A DNA stretch of 8,467 nucleotides from an uncultured Ruminococcus sp. (GCA_900555215.1 USKR01000036.1:1-8467), one strand, 5' to 3'. Positions 1-5,813 are shown, numbered from the stretch's first letter. Numbers and translations are program-made. Notes: generated by a model from the sequence alone, not told the origin.

Positions 1-1
1 G

Positions 2-736
2 AAAAAATGGAAAGACATCGACGAGAAGATGGAGACGGATCTTGAGACATTTTCCAAAGAAGCGTCCGGGCAGAGCGGGGATTTCCTTGACGAACTGCGG
101 ATAGAGAACAGGGAACGTCATGATTACCGTGAATTTCTGAGGAAATTTTCTGTGTTCCGCGAGGAATTAAAAGCGGATGAGGATACGTTTGATTATGGAT
201 TTTATACTTACGGTCTGTCTCTGTACGGGAATATGCCGCTCATCGAGCCGCTTGAGACAAGAGAAGTGCGTAAAGTAGAAGAGTTTGCGGTTGTTGTGGA
301 CACATCCATCTCCTGCTCCGGGGAACTGGTGCGCCGGTTCCTGGAGGAGACATACAATGTGCTCGCGGAAAATGAAAGTTTCTTCCAAAAAGTAGATATC
401 CATATCATCCAGTGTGATGAGAGGGTGCACGAGGATGTAAAAGTTACATCGCAGGAAGAATTAAAGGAATATATGGGGCATTTTCGATTGTACGGAGAGG
501 GCGGGACGGACTTCCGGCCGGCTTTTGAATATGTAGACAGCCTGATTGAAAAAGGGGAATATGTAAATCTGAAAGGGCTGATCTATTTTACGGACGGATA
601 CGGGATCTACCCGAATAAAATGCCGTCGTACAGGACTGCGTTCGTATTTCTGGAGGAGGATTACAGGGACGCGGACGTGCCGCCCTGGGCGGTGCGTCTG
701 GTGATCAGCGGCGACAGTCTGAAAAGAGAATTGTAA
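2..736 (+). CDS. VWA-like domain protein (DUF2201 type), C-terminal part, 5' end outside window
   Basis: The reading frame is open from the first bases of the window, so the gene starts upstream. The ATG at 29 lies inside the frame and is probably not the start. The visible part carries a VWA-like domain. A MIDAS-type DTSIS motif is encoded at 299-313, a GGTDF stretch with Thr/Asp at 506-511, and a TDG motif at 590-598. The segment before it (DYREFL, FDYGFYTYGLSLYGN) and the closing PPWAVRLVI resemble the C-terminal half of DUF2201 proteins, which in that family follows a metallopeptidase-like N-terminal domain; that domain is not visible here. The stop is followed 16 nt later by a MoxR-like ATPase gene, which suggests co-transcription and a joint function of the AAA+/VWA type, where the VWA partner binds metal and contacts substrate. 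Cytoplasmic location is inferred from the lack of membrane segments in the visible part. The substrate is unknown. Confidence 0.85.
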   Translation, partial: KKWKDIDEKMETDLETFSKEASGQSGDFLDELRIENRERHDYREFLRKFSVFREELKADEDTFDYGFYTYGLSLYGNMPLIEPLETREVRKVEEFAVVVDTSISCSGELVRRFLEETYNVLAENESFFQKVDIHIIQCDERVHEDVKVTSQEELKEYMGHFRLYGEGGTDFRPAFEYVDSLIEKGEYVNLKGLIYFTDGYGIYPNKMPSYRTAFVFLEEDYRDADVPPWAVRLVISGDSLKREL

Positions 737-752
737 ACAGGAGGAATACAGT

Positions 753-2264
753 TTGGATATAAAACGTGCAAAACAGGAAATTAAAGACGCGGTAGAAGCA
801 TATCTTCTAAAGAATGCTTTTGGTGAATATGAGATACCGGCAGTGAGACAGCGCCCGGTGCTCCTCATGGGACCGCCGGGAATCGGGAAAACGCAGATCA
901 TGGAACAGGTTGCAAAAGAACTGAAGATCGGTCTGGTGGCGTATACCATTACCCACCATACCCGGCAGAGTGCCGTGGGGCTCCCGTTTATCCGCGAGAA
1001 AGAATACGGAGGAAGGAAGTATTCGGTGACGGAATATACGATGAGCGAGATCATTGCCTCTGTGTATGAAAAGATGGAGCATACGGGGATGAAGGAAGGT
1101 ATCCTTTTTATCGATGAGATAAACTGTGTGTCTGAGACTCTGGCGCCGGCTATGCTCCAGTTCCTTCAGGGAAAGACTTTCGGCACCCACAGAGTGCCGG
1201 AAGGGTGGATCATCGTGGCGGCAGGGAATCCGCCGGAGTACAATAAATCCGTGCGGGAGTTCGATGTAGTGACCCTGGACAGGCTCAAGAAGATTGATGT
1301 GGAGGCAGACTTCCCGGTTTGGAAGGAATACGCGTACCGTCAGGGCATCCATCCGGCTGTCATTTCCTATCTGGAGCTGCGCAGGGAGAACTTTTACCGG
1401 GTCGAGAACACAGTGGACGGCAAGCTCTTTGCCACGGCGAGAGGATGGGAAGACCTGTCGCAGCTCATCCAGGTATATGAGAAGCTGGGAAAGACCATTG
1501 ACCGGGATGTGGCGTACCAGTATATCCAGCACAGGATGATCGCAAAGGATTTTGCCAATTATCTGGAGCTGTATTATAAATACAGGACAGACTATAAAAT
1601 AGAGGATATTTTAGACGGCAGATGGGATGCGGGTGTGCTCGGTAAGATCGGGGCGGCATCCTTTGACGAGCATCTGAGCATCGTAAGTCTCTTGAGCGGC
1701 AGGCTGGGAGAACTGTTCCGGGAATGTTACCGCCATGATGCATATGTGGCGAAGCTGTATGAATATCTTATCTATTACAGGGATAATCAGTCTGTCATGA
1801 TGCTGGACGATGTGCGAGCGATGGCGGAGAAAGACTTAGAAGAACAGAAACGCGCGGAGGTTCTGACAAAGGAGCAGGAGCATACCCTGAACCTCGTGAT
1901 CGATGCTCTGACCCGTTTCGCGCTTGGATTAAAGGGGGAGATTTTTTCTGATGACGACGCGTTTGAAAGTGTCAGGGAAATGTTTGCCCGGGAAAAAGAA
2001 GAACTGGATGCTGCGCAGAGATATGCCTCCGATGTGCTGGAAAATGCTTTTCGGTTTATGGAGGACGCGTTCGGTGAGAGTCAGGAGATGGTAGCGTTCG
2101 TCACAGAGCTTAATGACAATTATTACAGTACCTGGTTTATCAGGGAAAACGGCAGCGATCTGTATTACAGGTACAACAAAGGGCTTCTCTTTGACGAGAG
2201 AAGAGAGGATGTGGTGCGGCAGATGGATGAGGTGGAGACTCTGCTGAACACTGGTATCAAGTAA
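753..2264 (+). CDS. MoxR-family AAA+ ATPase
   Basis: A 503-residue ATPase. It starts at a TTG preceded by a perfect AGGAGG (739-744) with an 8-nt spacer, which fixes the start. Walker A is GPPGIGKT at residues 40-47 and Walker B is ILFIDE at 117-122. The sensor-1 region is VAAGNPPEYN at about 155-164, and DRLKKI around Arg177 is the probable arginine finger. This motif set and the short gap between Walker B and sensor 1 fit MoxR-type AAA+ ATPases. Residues from about 230 to the end are mostly helical, acidic and charged (for example a stretch of Glu/Lys-rich sequence near 365-380) and I do not recognise a named domain there. MoxR ATPases commonly work with VWA proteins as ATP-driven chaperones that insert cofactors or remodel complexes. 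The gene directly upstream encodes such a VWA protein, so the two probably form one machine. The target cannot be inferred from this window. No clear terminator follows the stop. Confidence 0.9.
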   Translation: MDIKRAKQEIKDAVEAYLLKNAFGEYEIPAVRQRPVLLMGPPGIGKTQIMEQVAKELKIGLVAYTITHHTRQSAVGLPFIREKEYGGRKYSVTEYTMSEIIASVYEKMEHTGMKEGILFIDEINCVSETLAPAMLQFLQGKTFGTHRVPEGWIIVAAGNPPEYNKSVREFDVVTLDRLKKIDVEADFPVWKEYAYRQGIHPAVISYLELRRENFYRVENTVDGKLFATARGWEDLSQLIQVYEKLGKTIDRDVAYQYIQHRMIAKDFANYLELYYKYRTDYKIEDILDGRWDAGVLGKIGAASFDEHLSIVSLLSGRLGELFRECYRHDAYVAKLYEYLIYYRDNQSVMMLDDVRAMAEKDLEEQKRAEVLTKEQEHTLNLVIDALTRFALGLKGEIFSDDDAFESVREMFAREKEELDAAQRYASDVLENAFRFMEDAFGESQEMVAFVTELNDNYYSTWFIRENGSDLYYRYNKGLLFDERREDVVRQMDEVETLLNTGIK

Positions 2265-2326
2265 CGGGAAAAGAGCGGAATAGTGGAAGAGTACCATAAA
2301 AGAATAGGTAAATTACTATAAAGAAT

Positions 2327-2361
2327 GTGATTTTTCACAAATATATGCTATAATAATTGCG
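2327..2361 (+). promoter_or_regulatory. Promoter for the LUD-domain gene (extended -10)
   Basis: A perfect TATAAT lies at 2349-2354, preceded by TGC (2346-2348), which gives an extended -10. The -35 region at the usual distance is poor, as is common for extended -10 promoters. Transcription would start near 2361, leaving a leader of about 140 nt before the LUD gene. This is inferred from the sequence alone. Confidence 0.6.
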
Positions 2362-2382
2362 CATTCGTGCAATTCGAAGCGA

Positions 2383-2395
2383 TGAAACCGTTTCA
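2383..2395. promoter_or_regulatory. 13-nt perfect palindrome, candidate operator
   Basis: TGAAAC-C-GTTTCA is a perfect inverted repeat around one central base, about 30 nt downstream of the -10 box and therefore just inside the predicted transcript. Position and symmetry fit a repressor site controlling the LUD gene. It resembles a catabolite-response (cre) site, but its right half is one base too close to match the cre consensus. The binding protein is unknown. Confidence 0.35.
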
Positions 2396-2504
2396 CCCTG
2401 CTGTGCTTGCGGCATACTGGCTGTAATTGCGGCGGGAACAGGGGAAAACAGGTAACCGGGCGGCGGATGCCGCGTATGTAATGAAAGGAAGCGAGGTCGT
2501 TACG

Positions 2505-3140
2505 ATGGATGTAAGACAGAAAAGAAACGAAGCCCTGGGGAAACGTGTCGTAAAGGCATTGGAATCCAGGAATATGGAGGCGTATTATGCGGCGACAAAA
2601 GAAGAAGCCGTGAAGAAGGCGCTGGAACTGATCCCGGAGGGAAGCACCGTCAATATGGGAGGATCGATGTCTGTGCGGGAGGTCGGGCTTTTGGATGCAG
2701 TGGCTTCCGGAAATTATGAATTTTATGACCGGGATAAGGCGGAGACTCCGGAGGAGAGAAATGAGATCGCCCTGAAGGCATTTACCTGTGACTGGTTCCT
2801 GGGAAGTGTGAATGCCATGAGTGAAGACGGGGTGTTTGTGAACATAGACGGAAATGCGAACCGTGTCGCGGCGTATGCCTTCGGTCCGAAAAATGTACTT
2901 CTCATAGTGGGGATGAACAAGATCGTGAAGACAGAAGAGGACGCCATGCACAGGGCAAGGAACGAGGCGGCGCCGATCAATACCCAGAGATTTGGAATTG
3001 ACACCCCATGTGTGAAAAACGGAAGCTGTTTTGACTGTAAAAGTCCGGACTGTATCTGCTGTCAGATCATGGTTACAAGATTCAGCCGGATCCCTCGCAG
3101 ATTTGAGGTCATACTCGTGGATGAAAATCTGGGATTTTAA
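2505..3140 (+). CDS. LUD-domain (LutC/DUF162 family) lactate utilization-type protein
   Basis: A 211-residue single-domain protein of the LUD superfamily, to which LutC and the C-terminal part of LutB belong. The ATG at 2505 is chosen because GAGG at 2493-2496 sits 8 nt upstream and the protein then begins with the family-typical MDVRQKRNEA. A TTG 78 nt upstream keeps the frame open but would add an atypical tail. Visible signatures are a GGS turn at residues 52-54 followed by SVREVGLLD, the core SVNAMSEDGVFVNIDGNANR, the segment FGPKNVLLIVGMNKIV, and a C-terminal cluster of six cysteines at about 169, 175, 178, 183, 185 and 186 that could bind a metal or Fe-S cluster. LutB, LutA and an L-lactate permease are not next to it, so a role in lactate oxidation is not shown. 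In Clostridia such stand-alone proteins are widespread and poorly characterised. It is probably transcribed alone from the promoter near 2349. Confidence 0.88.
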   Translation: MDVRQKRNEALGKRVVKALESRNMEAYYAATKEEAVKKALELIPEGSTVNMGGSMSVREVGLLDAVASGNYEFYDRDKAETPEERNEIALKAFTCDWFLGSVNAMSEDGVFVNIDGNANRVAAYAFGPKNVLLIVGMNKIVKTEEDAMHRARNEAAPINTQRFGIDTPCVKNGSCFDCKSPDCICCQIMVTRFSRIPRRFEVILVDENLGF

Positions 3141-3172
3141 GAGATCCTTTCAGCAATCCAATATAAAAAGAT

Positions 3173-3178
3173 AAGAGG
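3173..3178 (+). promoter_or_regulatory. Ribosome binding site shared by two rival sortase starts
   Basis: AAGAGG at 3173-3178 lies 5 nt before a GTG at 3184 (the frame that encodes the sortase) and 10 nt before an ATG at 3189 (a frame that stops at 3410). Spacing alone does not decide between them. Confidence 0.55.
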
Positions 3179-3183
3179 AATAG

Positions 3184-4308
3184 GTGCAATGGACAGAGAA
3201 GAGAAGAAAAAAGCAGAAAGCGGTGCACAGAAGCGCCCTGTACATAGAAGGCGCCGCAGACCGGAGGAAGCTTCTGCTTCACGGAAAGCGGACGGAAGCG
3301 TACCGCGCAAGCCGGAGGGAGCGTCAGTACGGAGGTCAGAAAGAAGCGTGCCGCGCAGGAGAGCCGCCGCAGATGGGAAGAAAAGTCCGCCGGGAAAATG
3401 CCGGCAGTGAGAAAACAGAGAAAAGAGACGGTCTGCAAGCCGCAGCGGCGCAGCAGAAGAAAAAACCGGGGAAAACTGACCGGGGTGAGAACAGCAGAAA
3501 GAAGAGTTCCGGAAGAAAACCGGGACAGCCGGGAAAAACAGGAGGCTCGAGGAAGAAGAGACAGCAGAAAAGAGCCCGGTTTAATGTGATATCAAGCGTG
3601 GTCCTGGTCGCTGCAGTCTGCGTGTTTGTTTTCTCATTGTATCAATTGATTGCAATGCTGGTTCCGTATTATTCCGGAGGAAAGATCTATGATGAGATCA
3701 AAGACCTTGCCATAACAGCAGATGAAGACGGAAGCGGATTTAAGGTGGATTTTGACGCTCTGCTCAAGGAAAATTCAGATACAGCGGCCTGGATCAGGTT
3801 TGATGAACCTTCTATCATTAACTATCCGGTTGTAAAGAGCGCTGATAATGAGGATTACCTGACTAAGACATTTACGGCAAATGACAACAAGCTGGGCGCG
3901 ATCTTTATGGATTACAGGAACAGCAGCGATTTTTCTGACAGAAACACCTTTATCTACGGGCACCATTTGAATGTGGGCGGAGAGATGTTTTCGCAGCTTC
4001 TGGAATATGAAAGTGAATCCTTCTGTAAGGAACACCCGAATTTTTATATCTATACACCGGATGGGAAAGTGAGGACATACACAGTATTTTCTGCAGGAGT
4101 AGTAAAGGATACATCCGATAATTATAAGATCGATTATGCTTCAGATGCAGAGTATGAAGAATATCTGAAGCTTTGCCAGGACTCTTCTAATTATAAGGTG
4201 GATGTTGAACTGAACGCCCAGTCGCAGATTGTCAGTCTGTCTACCTGTACGAATGTGCGGGATGATGAGCGGTTCCTCGTACAGGGCGTGCTTACGGCAA
4301 CGGATTAA
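3184..4308 (+). CDS. Class B sortase with long basic N-terminal region (5' end uncertain)
   Basis: A membrane-anchored cysteine transpeptidase that attaches surface proteins to the cell wall. As read from GTG 3184 it has 374 residues. Residues 1-132 are cytoplasmic, with about one third Lys/Arg. One membrane segment spans about 134-160 (NVISSVVLVAAVCVFVFSLY), followed by an extracellular sortase domain to the end. The catalytic residues are visible: His260 in YGHHLN, Cys355 in LSTCTN and Arg363 in DDERF. The TLxTC-like motif and the spacing of Arg after Cys fit class B. No substrate with a sorting signal is in the window, so this looks like an orphan or housekeeping class B enzyme. The start is doubtful. 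The GTG has a close AAGAGG. An ATG at 3373 with AGGAGA 10 nt upstream would give 311 residues. An ATG at 3189 in another frame has an equally typical sortase N-terminus but would need a frameshift. The catalytic part is certain; the first 60 residues are not. Confidence 0.85.
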   Translation: MQWTEKRRKKQKAVHRSALYIEGAADRRKLLLHGKRTEAYRASRRERQYGGQKEACRAGEPPQMGRKVRRENAGSEKTEKRDGLQAAAAQQKKKPGKTDRGENSRKKSSGRKPGQPGKTGGSRKKRQQKRARFNVISSVVLVAAVCVFVFSLYQLIAMLVPYYSGGKIYDEIKDLAITADEDGSGFKVDFDALLKENSDTAAWIRFDEPSIINYPVVKSADNEDYLTKTFTANDNKLGAIFMDYRNSSDFSDRNTFIYGHHLNVGGEMFSQLLEYESESFCKEHPNFYIYTPDGKVRTYTVFSAGVVKDTSDNYKIDYASDAEYEEYLKLCQDSSNYKVDVELNAQSQIVSLSTCTNVRDDERFLVQGVLTATD

Positions 4309-4333
4309 CACAGCCGGGAAAGGAAATGGGATA

Positions 4334-4522
4334 ATGGCAGACAGATTTGATGTGGGGGATGTAATTACGATGAAAAAACCGCATCCCTGTGGAAGCAAAG
4401 ATTGGGAAGTGCTGCGAGTGGGAGCGGACTTTCGTCTGAAATGCAAAGGCTGCGGACATCAGATCATGGTTCCGCGCCGTCTGGTTGAAAAAAATACCAG
4501 AAATATAGTAAAAAAAGCTTGA
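4334..4522 (+). CDS. DUF951 family protein, small zinc-ribbon-like
   Basis: A 62-residue protein with the DUF951 signature: DVGDVITMKKPHPCGSKDWE near the N-terminus, then VLRVGADFRLKCKGCGHQIM and PRRLVEK. The true start is ATG 4334, with AAGGA at 4320-4324 and a 9-nt spacer. The same frame is open further upstream, but that part overlaps the sortase gene. Cys19, Cys37, Cys40 and His42 could form a metal site (CPxCG/CxxCGH type). The family is widespread in Firmicutes and commonly sits near ribosomal genes. Its function is unknown, though a nucleic-acid or ribosome-linked role is often supposed. It lies 25 nt after the sortase stop, so the two are probably co-transcribed. Its last codons overlap the -35 box of the rpsF promoter. 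Confidence 0.9.
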   Translation: MADRFDVGDVITMKKPHPCGSKDWEVLRVGADFRLKCKGCGHQIMVPRRLVEKNTRNIVKKA

Positions 4523-4554
4523 AACACCTGCTTTCTTATGGTATCATGAATAAC
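4519..4554 (+). promoter_or_regulatory. rpsF operon promoter
   Basis: TTGAAA at 4519-4524 and TATCAT at 4542-4547 are separated by exactly 17 bp, and TGG (4539-4541) before the -10 makes it an extended -10 as well. Transcription should start near 4554. The -35 box overlaps the stop codon of the DUF951 gene, so the rpsF operon gains its own strong promoter while read-through from upstream stays possible. Confidence 0.75.
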
Positions 4555-4560
4555 CGTGAC

Positions 4561-4640
4561 ATACTGTCGGAAGCTATTTCGGCAAGTATCATAATTCCTT
4601 GTTCCCGGAGTGGAGCCGGGGGCCAGAGACCATAAGGAGG
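4561..4640 (+). promoter_or_regulatory. rpsF leader RNA, candidate S6:S18 autoregulatory element
   Basis: Two hairpins are visible in the untranslated leader. The first (4561-4589) pairs ATACTGTCGGAA with TTTCGGC-A-AGTAT: 12 pairs, one bulged A and a GCTA loop. The second (4601-4623) has 8 pairs, with a CCCGG/CCGGG core and a 7-nt AGTGGAG loop. The bases TCCTT at 4596-4600 can also pair with AAGGA at 4634-4638, which is part of the rpsF Shine-Dalgarno sequence; that helix would enclose the second hairpin and block initiation. In many bacteria the S6:S18 complex binds its own leader through a CCG-containing structure, and this layout fits such feedback. The exact match to that motif is inferred, not computed. 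Confidence 0.5.
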
Positions 4641-4649
4641 TGCAAGAAC

Positions 4650-4937
4650 ATGAATAAGTATGAATTAGCTGTTGTTGTGAGCGCAAAACTCGAAGACGAA
4701 GCAAGAGCAGACGTAATCGAGAAAGTGAAAGCACTGATCACACGTTTCGGCGGCAACGTGACAGACGTAGATGAGTGGGGCAAGAGAAGATTCGCTTACG
4801 AGATCCAGAAGATGACAGAAGGATATTACTACTTCGTACACTTCGAGGCTGAGACTACAGTTCCTGGTGAAGTGGAACAGCGTATCCGCATTATGGACAA
4901 CGTGCTCAGATATTTATGCGTGAAACAGGAAGCATAA
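4650..4937 (+). CDS. rpsF: 30S ribosomal protein S6
   Basis: A 95-residue S6, the usual length for Firmicutes. It binds S18 on the platform of the small subunit. The start ATG has AAGGAGG (4634-4640) 9 nt upstream; the open frame before it is the leader. Recognisable parts are MNKYELAVVV at the start, the conserved DEWGKRRFAYEIQK at about 41-54 followed by the aromatic stretch EGYYYFVHF, and RIMDNVLRYLCV near the end. It is the first gene of the rpsF-ssb-rpsR operon, is transcribed from the promoter at 4519-4547, and probably has translation controlled by the leader structure. The 16-nt gap to ssb fits co-transcription. Confidence 0.98.
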   Translation: MNKYELAVVVSAKLEDEARADVIEKVKALITRFGGNVTDVDEWGKRRFAYEIQKMTEGYYYFVHFEAETTVPGEVEQRIRIMDNVLRYLCVKQEA

Positions 4938-4953
4938 GCGGAAAGAGGTATAT

Positions 4954-5397
4954 ATGAATAAGGCAGTTTTAGTAGGACGGTTGACAAGAGATCCTGAAGT
5001 CAGATATTCACAGGGAGAGAACGCAACGGCGGTTGCGAGATACACAGTTGCCGTTGACCGCAGATTTAAGAGGGACGGAGAGCCGACAGCGGATTTCATT
5101 CCGTGCGTTGTATTCGGACGTTCCGCAGAGTTTGCGGAGAGATATTTCCGCCAGGGAATGCGGGTTTCCATTTCCGGACGTATCCAGACCGGAAGCTACA
5201 CGAACAAAGACGGGGTGAGAGTATACACCACAGAAGTGATCGTGGAGGAACAGGAATTCGCAGAGAGCAGGGCTGAGAGCGAGGCAAACAGATCCTCTTA
5301 CCACCAGCCGGCTCCGGCACCGGCGCCGAGTGCACCGGCAGGCGACGGATTTATGAATATCCCTGATGGCATTGATGAGGAGCTGCCGTTCAACTGA
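4954..5397 (+). CDS. ssb: Single-stranded DNA-binding protein
   Basis: A 147-residue SSB that coats single-stranded DNA in replication, repair and recombination. Residues 1 to about 103 form the OB-fold, beginning MNKAVLVGRLTRDPEVRY and including FIPCVVFGRSAEFAERYFRQG and VSISGRIQTGSY. A flexible linker rich in Pro and Ala follows at about 115-132 (QPAPAPAPSAPAG). The acidic tip reads DGIDEELPFN; the usual tip ends in Pro-Phe, so here one extra Asn follows the Phe. The start ATG has GAGG (4945-4948) with a 5-nt spacer. The position between rpsF and rpsR is the classic bacterial arrangement and makes this the main replicative SSB rather than a plasmid or phage copy. Confidence 0.97.
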   Translation: MNKAVLVGRLTRDPEVRYSQGENATAVARYTVAVDRRFKRDGEPTADFIPCVVFGRSAEFAERYFRQGMRVSISGRIQTGSYTNKDGVRVYTTEVIVEEQEFAESRAESEANRSSYHQPAPAPAPSAPAGDGFMNIPDGIDEELPFN

Positions 5398-5403
5398 CCG
5401 GAA

Positions 5404-5447
5404 GCACTTAGTGAGCACAAGCCGCAGGCGCAGCGCGAACTTAGTGC
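5404..5447. repeat. Inverted-repeat element in the ssb-rpsR spacer, left part
   Basis: GCACTTAGT (5404-5412) pairs with ACTTAGTGC (5439-5447), with a single T:T mismatch in the middle. The motif ACTTAGTG therefore occurs as a direct repeat and also forms the ends of a stem. CACT-T-AGTG (5405-5413) is itself a perfect odd palindrome. The GC-rich interior (GCCGCAGGC, GCGCAGCGC) can fold further. It does not look like coding sequence and resembles a repetitive extragenic palindrome. Whether it recurs elsewhere in the genome cannot be seen here. Confidence 0.5.
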
Positions 5448-5453
5448 GAGGTC

Positions 5454-5498
5454 GTTCTTTTTCTTTGGCGAGGTCTTTTCGAGCCTAGGAAAAAGAAC
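5454..5498. repeat. Large hairpin in the ssb-rpsR spacer, right part
   Basis: GTTCTTTTTC (5454-5463) pairs perfectly with GAAAAAGAAC (5489-5498). Inside, GGC (5467-5469) pairs with GCC (5483-5485), giving a long stem with a loop of about 13 nt. GCGAGGTC occurs twice, at 5446-5453 and 5468-5475, linking this hairpin to the left element. No T-run follows, so it is not a standard terminator. It could process or stabilise the ssb-rpsR mRNA, or be half of a mobile repeat. Confidence 0.5.
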
Positions 5499-5524
5499 TT
5501 CATTGTGAAGAAAGGAGAACCATC

Positions 5525-5791
5525 ATGGCTTACGAAAAGGGAAGCAGACCAGAGGGCGGCTTCAAGAGAAGAGGCCCGGCACGCAGAAGAAAAAAAGTAT
5601 GCGTGTTCTGTGGTAAAGAGAATAACGAAATTGATTACAAGGACGTTGCAAAGCTGAAGAAATATGTTTCTGAGAGAGGAAAGATCCTCCCGAGAAGAAT
5701 CACAGGCAACTGTGCAAAACACCAGAGAGCTCTTACAGTAGCGATCAAGAGAGCTAGACATATTTCTCTGATGCCGTACGTTCAGGACTAA
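5525..5791 (+). CDS. rpsR: 30S ribosomal protein S18 (zinc-binding type)
   Basis: An 88-residue S18, which pairs with S6 on the 30S platform. AAAGGAG at 5511-5517 with a 7-nt spacer sets the start. The N-terminal tail is basic ([12 protein letters not shown]). CVFC (Cys26, Cys29) and CAKH (Cys63, His66) give the four ligands of the zinc-containing C+ form of S18. The conserved [25 protein letters not shown] leads into [19 protein letters not shown]. It is the last gene of the rpsF operon, separated from ssb by a 127-nt spacer with hairpins and followed by an intrinsic terminator 22 nt after the stop. The gdpP-rplI-dnaB genes often found after rpsR in Clostridia are not here. Confidence 0.98.
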   Translation: MAYEKGSRPEGGFKRRGPARRRKKVCVFCGKENNEIDYKDVAKLKKYVSERGKILPRRITGNCAKHQRALTVAIKRARHISLMPYVQD

Positions 5792-5813
5792 TTGATTTAA
5801 ACGTAAATGTATG

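Noticed and set aside
461..1054. Minus-strand open frame of 197 codons opposite the VWA and ATPase genes
   Set aside because: It spans the junction of two well-supported plus-strand genes and encodes no recognisable motif.
2382..2397. Catabolite-response (cre) site
   Set aside because: The left half fits, but the final CA is one base too close to the centre, so the consensus is not met.
2427..2504. Upstream TTG start for the LUD protein, adding 26 residues
   Set aside because: It has no ribosome binding site, and the added residues do not fit the family, which begins near ATG 2505.
2361..2504. Known riboswitch (TPP, cobalamin, c-di-GMP, THF, ZTP) in the LUD leader
   Set aside because: None of the conserved core sequences of these classes could be found.
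2316..2951. Minus-strand open frame of 211 codons across the LUD promoter and gene
   Set aside because: It is antisense to a conserved gene and its promoter, and the product is not protein-like.
3162..3167. TATAAA as a -10 box for the sortase gene
   Set aside because: No acceptable -35 hexamer is found 16-18 bp upstream and no TG extension is present.
5454..5498. Hairpin between ssb and rpsR as an intrinsic terminator
   Set aside because: The stem is AT-rich at its base and is not followed by a T-run, and rpsR has no separate promoter after it.
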